Source of the DNA: Minwuia thermotolerans
GTDB taxonomy: Bacteria > Pseudomonadota > Alphaproteobacteria > Minwuiales > Minwuiaceae
DNA: 64,000 nucleotides
Assembly (NCBI RefSeq): GCF_002924445.1
Contig: NZ_PIGG01000031.1
Coordinates: 1-64,000, forward strand
Direction: 5' to 3'
Shown: positions 57,714-64,000 of the stretch, in pieces
Position numbering within the stretch: the stretch's first letter is position 1
How the letters are laid out: the number at the start of each line of letters is the position of its first letter
Translations under genes and position numbers: made by a program
Notes under the pieces: generated by a model
What the model was told of the DNA's origin: nothing
What the model saw: only the letters and a program-made list of their open reading frames with translations
The model's database searches: none

Positions 57714-58940
57714 TCAATCGGCGATGTGGGCGATCTGGATCTCCATCTCTTCCGGCGTCATGGGAAAGTCGACACCGTTGCGGGCCGGCAGGATCTGGCT
57801 CGGGGCCACCTTGGCGACGCGCTGCTGCACCATCAGGGCGGTGCGCATGGACAGCCCGGCCTCCCAGACCAGCGCCGTCGTCGCCTTGGCGTTCTGCATT
57901 TCCATGATCCGCTCGACGCCGGCGTCGGAACGGCCGGCGAGCAGCGCCAGGGCGCGGATCACGAAACTGCGGCGGTTCTTTTCCAGGGCGCTGCGCAGTA
58001 CTTCGTCGTCCAGCTTGCCCTGTCTGGCCAGGTGCTCGGCGAAGTCCGCGTCCAGCTTGCCATCGGCGTCGCGATCCTCGGACAGGCGCTCGGACACCGC
58101 CTCGGCAAGCACGCGGCGGGTCTTGTTGTCCAGGCCGCCGCGCTCGGAAAGCTGTTCCAGCAGTGAGCGCGAGATGAACGAGGCGATCCGGCGCATCGCG
58201 CGCTGGGAGAGTTCCGGGCGCATGACGACCGGCTCATGCAGTTCCTCGAACCGCTCGGCCTCCTCGGCGACATTGTCGAGGGTGCGCGCGCGGATCGTGG
58301 CGGACTTGTTGTGCAGCAGCGCCGCGATCGACGGCATGTCCGCGGTGGCGACGATGGCGTCGCCGACCTCGGCGCCCAGATCGTGACGCCGGGCGATGGC
58401 GGGCAGCGCGCCGATCGTCACGCCGGCGGCGATGAGTTCGACCAGATCGGCGTCGCTGAGCAGCGGCGAATATTCGAGGATGGGCGCGGCGACGATGGCT
58501 TCCACGTCCTGCGCCAGTTTCATCACCGAGTCCTTCGGGATATCGCGGGAGGTCTTGACCGCCTCGGCGAGCGCCGCGCGCACCGCCGGCAACTGGTCCT
58601 CCGACAGCTTCTCCAGGGCCTGGATGGTCAGCTCGCGGAGCTTTTTCTTCTTCTCCGCCTTCAGCTCCGGCAGCAGTCGCCCGATCTTCCGCGCCAGTTC
58701 GATGCGGACGTCGTCGGCATCGTCCTCGGTGAGCTTGAGATTGGCCAGGCCCGGGGCCGCGTCATTCGACGCCACGGCCAGGCGCACGCCCTCGTCATCA
58801 TCGTCGACAAGGTAATAAAGCACTTCGGGCTGTGTCTCGGGGTTCCCGGCCAGAGCCACGCGGTCGGCCGCATCCCCGCGCAGCAGCAGCGGCTTGGCTT
58901 CGCTGTAGTCGGGCGTCGTGGCGCGGGCGTCATCTGCCAT
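57714..58940 (-). CDS. DUF2336 domain-containing protein
   Basis: The 408-residue protein belongs to the alphaproteobacterial DUF2336 family: all-helical, acidic, with HEAT-like repeats ('ADRVALAGNPETQPEVLYYLVDDDDEGVRLAVASN', 'HNKSATIRARTLDNVAEEAE'). There is no signal peptide or membrane helix. Its function is not established; relatives occur near motility and cell-cycle genes. Two consecutive ATG codons (58943 and 58940) are possible starts; the second has better spacing to GGGAG. A CtrA-like box lies in the divergent spacer. Confidence 0.82.
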   Translation of the reverse strand: MADDARATTPDYSEAKPLLLRGDAADRVALAGNPETQPEVLYYLVDDDDEGVRLAVASNDAAPGLANLKLTEDDADDVRIELARKIGRLLPELKAEKKKKLRELTIQALEKLSEDQLPAVRAALAEAVKTSRDIPKDSVMKLAQDVEAIVAAPILEYSPLLSDADLVELIAAGVTIGALPAIARRHDLGAEVGDAIVATADMPSIAALLHNKSATIRARTLDNVAEEAERFEELHEPVVMRPELSQRAMRRIASFISRSLLEQLSERGGLDNKTRRVLAEAVSERLSEDRDADGKLDADFAEHLARQGKLDDEVLRSALEKNRRSFVIRALALLAGRSDAGVERIMEMQNAKATTALVWEAGLSMRTALMVQQRVAKVAPSQILPARNGVDFPMTPEEMEIQIAHIAD

Positions 58941-58994
58941 CATCTTCTCCCGCCTCGGTTCGGAGCACTCGCCCACCACGATAGATCGGGATCG

Positions 58995-59044
58995 CTAACC
59001 TGCGGTTAATGACTTGCCCCGCCGGCGGCGCGGTCGGCTATAAA
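58995..59044 (+). promoter_or_regulatory. Probable leaderless promoter with CtrA-like box
   Basis: TTGCCC (59014-59019) and TATAAA (59039-59044) are spaced 19 bases. The expected transcription start, 7 bases after the -10, falls on the ATG at 59051, and no ribosome site is seen. CTAA-N7-TTAA (58995-59009), close to the CtrA consensus TTAA-N7-TTAA, ends 4 bases before the -35. Confidence 0.5.
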
Positions 59045-59050
59045 TGCGCC

Positions 59051-59770
59051 ATGCCTCTGACCAATCCCGAAGCACCCGACCTGCGCCATGTCGAGACATG
59101 GGTGTTCGATCTCGACAACACGCTCTACCCGGCGAGTTCCGACCTGTTCGCACAGGTCTCCGACCGGATGCGCGAATTCATCATGGACCTGCTGGAGATC
59201 GACGCCGAGGAGGCGCACCGGCTGCAGAAGGGCTATTTCCTCTCGCACGGGACGACCCTGAAGGGCCTGATCGACCATCACGGCATCAACCCCCGGGACT
59301 TCCTGGACTATGTGCACGAGATCGATCTTTCGCCCATTCCGCCCAATCCGGAACTGCCGGCGATCCTGGGCCGGCTGCCGGGGCGAAAGCTGATCTTCAC
59401 CAACGGCTCCGTCCGCCACGCCGAGAACATCATGATCCACCTCGGGATCCACGAGCATTTCGAAGGCATCTTCGACATCGTCCATTCCGACTACGTGCCC
59501 AAGAAGCACGTCGAACCCTATCGCCGGTTCCTGGAAGCGCATGCGGTCGAACCGGCGAAGGCGGCGATGTTCGAGGACATGGCGCGCAACCTCGCCCCGG
59601 CGCACGAGCTCGGCATGACCACGGTCTGGATTCCGGGCATCAGCGAGTGGAGCTTCGACCATTCCGAGGGCGAGCACATCCACTATGTCACCGAGGATCT
59701 GAACCGGTTCCTGAGCGCGGCGCTCGATGTCATCGAGGGACGCCGCGAACCCGAGGAGGGACAGAACTGA
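59051..59770 (+). CDS. Pyrimidine 5'-nucleotidase (HAD superfamily)
   Basis: The 239-residue protein is of the Sdt1/Phm8-like HAD type: motif I 'VFDLDNTLYP' with nucleophile Asp20 and Asp22, motif II 'LIFTNGS', Lys in 'VPKKHVEPY', and motif IV 'AAMFEDMARNL'. It dephosphorylates UMP/CMP or related phosphates. The TGA overlaps the ATG of the next gene by one base (TGATG). The mRNA may be leaderless; see the upstream promoter entry. Confidence 0.9.
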   Translation: MPLTNPEAPDLRHVETWVFDLDNTLYPASSDLFAQVSDRMREFIMDLLEIDAEEAHRLQKGYFLSHGTTLKGLIDHHGINPRDFLDYVHEIDLSPIPPNPELPAILGRLPGRKLIFTNGSVRHAENIMIHLGIHEHFEGIFDIVHSDYVPKKHVEPYRRFLEAHAVEPAKAAMFEDMARNLAPAHELGMTTVWIPGISEWSFDHSEGEHIHYVTEDLNRFLSAALDVIEGRREPEEGQN

Positions 59771-61275
59771 TGGCCCGTATCGCCCATGCCGGCTTCATGC
59801 ACGAAACCAACACCTTCGCGCCGATCCTGACGACCTACGAGCATTTCGAGAAGGGCGAGGGCTGGCCGCCGCTGACCCTGGGCGAGGACATGCTGAAGGT
59901 CTTCCCGCCCATCAACATCGGCACCGGCGGCTTCATCAACGAGGCGCAGAACCTGGGACACGAACTGGCGCCGGTGTGCTGGTCCGCCGCCGTGCCCGCC
60001 GGCTACGTGACCGAAGACGCCTATGAGCGGATCACCGCGCTGATGCTGGAAGGGCTGGAACAGGCCGTCCACGACGGCGCGGACGCGATCTATCTGGACC
60101 TGCACGGCGCCATGGTGACCGAGCATCTGGAGGATGGCGAGGGCGAGCTGCTGGCGCGGCTGCGATCCCGCATTGGCGGCGACATCCCCGTGGTCGTCAG
60201 CCTGGACCTGCACGTCAACATCACCCGGCAGATGGTGGACCTGGCGGATGCGCTGATCGCCTATCGCACCTATCCGCATGTGGACATGGCCGAAACCGGC
60301 CGCCGCGCGGCGCGTCATCTGGACGAGCTGCTGCGCGGCCGGCCAAGCCAGGCCAGGGCCTTCGTCAAGCTGGACTTCCTGCCGCCTCTGACCGGGCAGT
60401 GCACCATGGTGGAGCCGTCGAAGTCGGTCTACGAACTGGTCGCGCGGCTGGAAGGCGGCGCGGTCTCCTCGACCAGCTATACGCCGGGCTTCCACCCCGC
60501 CGACATCCGCGAATGCGGACCGGCGGTGGTCGCCTATGCCGACGATCAGGAAAGCGCCGACCGTGCGGCGCAGGAGATCGCCGACTTCGTGCTGGCCAAC
60601 GAAGCCGGTTTCGCCGAGCCCATGCTGGCGCCCCGCGCCGCCGTCGCCGAAGCCCTGCGGCTTTCCAACCGGGCGACGAAGACCGTAGTGCTCTGCGATG
60701 CCCAGGACAATTCCGGCGCCGGCGGCACCTCTGACACGACCGGCCTGCTCCGCGCGCTGGTCGAGGGCGGCGCGCAGGGCGCCGTGATCGGTCACCTGAC
60801 GGATCCGGCGGCGGCCCGCGCCGCCCACGAGGCCGGCGTCGGCGCCCGGCTGACCCTGGCGCTCGGCGGCAAACTGTTCACAGAGGGCGACCCGCCCTTC
60901 GAGGCGGAGTTCGAGGTCACGGGCCTGTCGGAGGGCCGTTTTCTCTGCACCGGGCCATTCTATGGCGGCACCAACGCCAATCTCGGCAAGACGGCCGTGC
61001 TCACAACCGCCGGCGTCAGCGTCGTGGTCTGCGAGAACCGGATGCAGGCGGCCGACAAGGAAATGTTCCGCCATATCGGTATCGAGCCCGCCGACGTGCC
61101 CATTCTGGGCCTGAAATCGGCGGTGCATTTCCGGGGTGACTTCACCGATATCGCCGAGACGATTCTGGTGGTCGAAGCGCCCGGCGCGTTCGTCGACAAC
61201 CCGGCGCGGAACGCCTACCGCAATCTGCGGCCCGGCGTCCGTCTGGGACCGCATGGCGCCCCCTTCGGCGGCTGA
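59770..61275 (+). CDS. M81 family metallopeptidase (microcystinase C-like)
   Basis: The 501-residue protein has the M81/DUF1485 layout: 'IAHAGFMHETNTFAP' at the N-terminus, 'DAIYLDLHGAMVTE', 'VSLDLHVNIT', 'TYPHVDMAETG' (metal-binding Asp/His pattern), and a C-terminal MlrC domain with 'CDAQDNSGAGGTSDTTGLL'. Named for microcystin degradation, most family members have unknown amide or peptide substrates. Its start overlaps the nucleotidase stop by one base, so the two genes form an operon. Confidence 0.9.
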   Translation: MARIAHAGFMHETNTFAPILTTYEHFEKGEGWPPLTLGEDMLKVFPPINIGTGGFINEAQNLGHELAPVCWSAAVPAGYVTEDAYERITALMLEGLEQAVHDGADAIYLDLHGAMVTEHLEDGEGELLARLRSRIGGDIPVVVSLDLHVNITRQMVDLADALIAYRTYPHVDMAETGRRAARHLDELLRGRPSQARAFVKLDFLPPLTGQCTMVEPSKSVYELVARLEGGAVSSTSYTPGFHPADIRECGPAVVAYADDQESADRAAQEIADFVLANEAGFAEPMLAPRAAVAEALRLSNRATKTVVLCDAQDNSGAGGTSDTTGLLRALVEGGAQGAVIGHLTDPAAARAAHEAGVGARLTLALGGKLFTEGDPPFEAEFEVTGLSEGRFLCTGPFYGGTNANLGKTAVLTTAGVSVVVCENRMQAADKEMFRHIGIEPADVPILGLKSAVHFRGDFTDIAETILVVEAPGAFVDNPARNAYRNLRPGVRLGPHGAPFGG

Positions 61276-61345
61276 GCGGTTTTACATACGCCGCATGCAA
61301 AATACATGATGGCTTTTTGATCGCTCCCGCCTATCTTCGCGCCCC

Positions 61346-62578
61346 ATGACCGCGACCGCACAACATCGCGCCACCCCCGAGGTGAAGCGCAACGTCGCCT
61401 TGCTGGCCACCTGTCAGGGCCTGGGCACGTCGACCATGTCGATGATGATCGCGATGGGCGGTCTCGTCGGCTACTGGCTGGCCGAGAACAAGGGCCTGGC
61501 CACCCTGCCCGTCACGACCGTCGTCACGGGCACGGCGCTGATGACCATACCCGCCGCTCATCTCATGGGCCGCGTCGGCCGGCGCGCCGGGTTCATGATG
61601 GGCACGATGCTGGGCGTCGCCGGCGGCTTCATGGCCTGCCTGGCCCTCTATCTGCAGAGTTTCTGGCTGTTCTGCGCCGCGACCGGGCTGGTCGGCATGT
61701 TCTCCGCCTTCGTGCAGCAGTACCGCCACGCCGCCGTCGACATGGCGCCCATACCCTTCAGGCCGCGCGCGGTCTCCCTGGTCATGGCCGGCGGCGTCGT
61801 CGCCGGATTTCTCGGTCCGGAACTGGTGAAATGGACCAAGGACATGGTGATCGACCTGCCGGGCCTCGGCGCGATCGCCATCCCCTATTTCGGCGCCTAT
61901 CTGGGCGTGGTCGCGCTTTGCGTCATCTCCGCGGTTATCCTCTCGTTCCTGCGCATCCCGCGTCCGGTCCGCCGGACCCGCGCGGAACAGGGCCGGCCGT
62001 TGTCCGAGATCATGAAGCAGCCGGTCTTCTGGGTGGCCGCAGGCTCCGGCATGGCAGGCTTCGGCGTCATGAGCCTGATCATGACCGCGACGCCCCTGGC
62101 CATGGTGGGCTGCGGACTCGCCGACACCCAGGCCTTCACCGTGATCCAGTGGCACGTGGTGGCGATGTTCGCCCCCAGCTTCTTCACCGGTCACCTGATC
62201 AGCCGTTTCGGCGTTCTGCGAATCATCGCCGTCGGCGGCGTTCTGAACCTGATCTGCGTCGCCACTGCGCTTTCGGGCCTCGAGTTCCTGCATTTCTGGT
62301 CCGCACTGGTGCTTCTCGGCATCGGCTGGAACTTCATGTTCGTCGGCGGCACGACCCTGCTGGCCGAGTGCTACGAGCCCGAGGAAGCGCCCCGCGTGCA
62401 GGGGCTCAATGACTTCCTGGTCTTCGGCATGGTTGCCGTTTCCTCGTTGAGTTCCGGCCAGTTGCTCGAGTTCATCGGCTGGAACGCGGTGACGCTGACC
62501 GCCGTCCCGGTGATCGGACTCGCCCTGGCCGGCGTCTTCTGGCTGATGGCCACGCGGCGGGGCATGCGCCGCGCCTGA
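61346..62578 (+). CDS. MFS transporter
   Basis: The 410-residue protein has 12 predicted membrane segments with the major-facilitator loop 'GRVGRRAGFMMG' between helices 2 and 3 and a central cytoplasmic linker ('IPRPVRRTRAEQGRPLSEIM'). No substrate-specific motif stands out. The 70-base gap before it holds 'CATGCAAAATACATG', an imperfect palindrome. It may follow the M81 peptidase transcript, which would suggest import or export of that enzyme's substrate or product. Confidence 0.85.
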   Translation: MTATAQHRATPEVKRNVALLATCQGLGTSTMSMMIAMGGLVGYWLAENKGLATLPVTTVVTGTALMTIPAAHLMGRVGRRAGFMMGTMLGVAGGFMACLALYLQSFWLFCAATGLVGMFSAFVQQYRHAAVDMAPIPFRPRAVSLVMAGGVVAGFLGPELVKWTKDMVIDLPGLGAIAIPYFGAYLGVVALCVISAVILSFLRIPRPVRRTRAEQGRPLSEIMKQPVFWVAAGSGMAGFGVMSLIMTATPLAMVGCGLADTQAFTVIQWHVVAMFAPSFFTGHLISRFGVLRIIAVGGVLNLICVATALSGLEFLHFWSALVLLGIGWNFMFVGGTTLLAECYEPEEAPRVQGLNDFLVFGMVAVSSLSSGQLLEFIGWNAVTLTAVPVIGLALAGVFWLMATRRGMRRA

Positions 62579-62625
62579 CCGCGCCTGCGGCTCCCGCATG
62601 GGACTGCCGCAATCTTGCGCATCTG

Positions 62626-62656
62626 TTGCGCTGGACGGGCGGTTTTGGCATATAGC
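62626..62656 (+). promoter_or_regulatory. Candidate hppA promoter
   Basis: TTGCGC (62626-62631) is followed by CATATA (17 bases away) or TATAGC (19 bases away). A second TTGCGC lies 11 bases upstream. GGCGG and CCGCC arms flank the -10. The predicted start is near 62663, about 80 bases before the ATG. Confidence 0.35.
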
Positions 62657-62743
62657 CGCCACTCTCGACGGCAGGGCCGCGTGTTCGGAGGGGTTTCGAG
62701 GCCACCCTGCCATTCGTTTCCGTTCGACAGGGGACATACAGAA

Positions 62744-64000
62744 ATGGATACGACACTACTGCTCGTACTCGTCGCCGGGGCGCTGGCGATCGTTTACGGC
62801 ATCGTCACGGCCATGCAGGTCATCGGCTCGCCCGCGGGCAGCCAGCGCATGCAGGAAATCGCCGCCGCGGTGCAGGAGGGCGCGCGCGCCTACCTCAATC
62901 GCCAGTACATGACGATTTCCGTCGTCGGCGTCGTCATCGCCATCATCCTTTACCTGCTGCTGGGCGGCCTGGTCGCGATCGGCTTCCTGATCGGGGCCAT
63001 CCTGTCCGGCGCTGCCGGCTATATCGGCATGAACGTGTCGGTCCGGGCCAATGTCCGCACCACCGAAGGCGCGCGCGAGAGCCTGGCCAAGGGCCTCTCC
63101 ATCGCCTTCAAGGCCGGTGCGGTCACCGGCATGCTGGTCGCCGGCCTCGCCCTGCTGGGCGTCGCGGGCTACTACGCGGTCCTGCTCGGCCTCGGCGTCG
63201 ACGGCCGCGCCCTGATCGACCCGCTGGTCGCCCTCGGCTTCGGCGCGTCGCTGATCTCCATCTTCGCCCGTCTCGGCGGCGGCATCTTCACCAAGGGCGC
63301 CGACGTCGGCGCCGACCTGGTGGGCAAGGTCGAAGCCGGCATCCCCGAGGACGACCCCCGCAACCCGGCGGTGATCGCCGACAATGTCGGCGACAATGTC
63401 GGCGACTGCGCCGGCATGGCCGCGGACCTGTTCGAGACCTACGCGGTGACCGTCGTCGCCACCATGGTGCTGGCCTCGATCCTGTTCGTCGGCGACCTCG
63501 CCTACTCGACCATGATGTATCCGCTGGCCATCGGCGGCATCTGCATCGTCACCTCCATCATCGGCACCTACTTCGTGCGCCTGGGTTCGTCGCAGAACAT
63601 CATGGGCGCGCTCTACAAGGGCTTCATCGCTTCGGCGGTGCTGTCAGCGATCCTGATCTGGCCGGTCACCAGCTACGTGGTCGGCATGGACACGGTCATG
63701 GAAGCCGGCGGCAGCAGCTTTACCGGCATGGACCTGTTCTTCTGCGCCGTCGCCGGCCTGGTAGTCACCGGCCTGATCATCTGGATCACCGAGTACTACA
63801 CCTCGACGGAGTACCGCCCCGTTCGCTCGGTGGCCAGTGCTTCCAACACCGGTCACGCCACCAACATCATCCAGGGCCTCGCCATCGGCATGGAATCGAC
63901 GGCGATCCCGGCGCTGATCATCTGCACCGGCATCATCGTCACCTACGGTCTCGCGGGCCTGTTCGGCATCGCCATCGCGGTCACCGCCATGCTGGCGCTG
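62744..64000 (+). CDS. hppA: Membrane-bound proton-translocating pyrophosphatase (3' truncated)
   Basis: The first 419 residues are visible; the frame is open at the window edge. It is an integral membrane H+-PPase that couples PPi hydrolysis to proton pumping. The signature acidic loops are present: '[11 protein letters not shown]' (187-197), '[20 protein letters not shown]' (202-221) and '[12 protein letters not shown]' (about 348-359). Several membrane helices precede and follow. The residues that decide K+ dependence lie beyond the edge, so this cannot be judged. The ATG has 'GGGGACATACAGAA' upstream. Confidence 0.97.
   Translation, partial: MDTTLLLVLVAGALAIVYGIVTAMQVIGSPAGSQRMQEIAAAVQEGARAYLNRQYMTISVVGVVIAIILYLLLGGLVAIGFLIGAILSGAAGYIGMNVSVRANVRTTEGARESLAKGLSIAFKAGAVTGMLVAGLALLGVAGYYAVLLGLGVDGRALIDPLVALGFGASLISIFARLGGGIFTKGADVGADLVGKVEAGIPEDDPRNPAVIADNVGDNVGDCAGMAADLFETYAVTVVATMVLASILFVGDLAYSTMMYPLAIGGICIVTSIIGTYFVRLGSSQNIMGALYKGFIASAVLSAILIWPVTSYVVGMDTVMEAGGSSFTGMDLFFCAVAGLVVTGLIIWITEYYTSTEYRPVRSVASASNTGHATNIIQGLAIGMESTAIPALIICTGIIVTYGLAGLFGIAIAVTAMLAL

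Noticed and set aside
61276-61345. Leaderless promoter before the MFS gene
   Set aside because: TATCTT lies close to the ATG, but no -35 is found at a workable distance.

Overview
This window is about 64 kb of GC-rich, densely packed chromosome. It most likely comes from an alphaproteobacterium of the Rhodospirillales type or a close relative. The evidence is a MipZ-type division-site ATPase, the families DUF1489, DUF2336 and DUF455, a LytM peptidase/bactofilin pair, a thrS-infC cluster, and frequent ATGA gene overlaps. It reads as core housekeeping DNA. I see no insertion sequence, prophage, CRISPR array, rRNA or recognisable defence island, and no clear base-composition break. Both ends cut through genes: an ABC-transporter binding protein on the left and the proton-pumping pyrophosphatase hppA on the right.

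1-16 kb: a branched-chain amino-acid type binding protein (partial), SCO1/SenC copper chaperone, SDR oxidoreductase, stand-alone EAL phosphodiesterase, two small envelope proteins, an MscS-family channel and tRNA-Lys(TTT). Then a minus-strand run for queuosine and CoA synthesis (coaD, queA, tgt), gyrA with a TTG start, mipZ, a DUF3179 protein, a hydrolase and leucine dehydrogenase.

16-30 kb: dnaK-dnaJ-hisE-HIT-SLC13-DUF1489 all run leftward, with a strong hairpin between dnaK and dnaJ. A tightly coupled six-gene operon follows: cysE, two cysteine desulfurases, a [2Fe-2S] ferredoxin, tenA and a hydrolase. It links cysteine synthesis, sulfur mobilisation and Fe-S protein supply. Next are anmK (cell-wall recycling), whose 3' end overlaps a convergent gene, and tyrS.

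30-46 kb: a large AsmA/YhdP-like protein diverges from glnE at overlapping start codons. glnE is coupled to a peroxiredoxin and a DUF455 ferritin-like gene. Next come a membrane-anchored coiled-coil LytM protein overlapping bactofilin, panC coupled to a hydrolase, the convergent thrS-infC pair (infC probably starts at ATA), phenylalanine hydroxylase and a duplicated-EthD protein.

46-64 kb: a palindrome-rich non-coding stretch, an APH-type phosphotransferase, a secreted caspase-like protein, a second AsmA protein, an enoyl-CoA hydratase and a hydrolase. An FMN riboswitch precedes ribB. Then come a DUF2459 lipoprotein, an EamA transporter, a methyltransferase, an epimerase and a DUF2336 protein. 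A pyrimidine nucleotidase gene that may be leaderless, an M81 peptidase, an MFS transporter and hppA complete the window.

I found no convincing wholly new multi-gene system. The most interesting signals are the infC ATA start, the probable leaderless promoter with a CtrA-like box at 59 kb, the double-desulfurase operon, the caspase-like protein with a Cys-containing C-terminal domain, and the duplicated 53-bp start region shared by two neighbouring genes.
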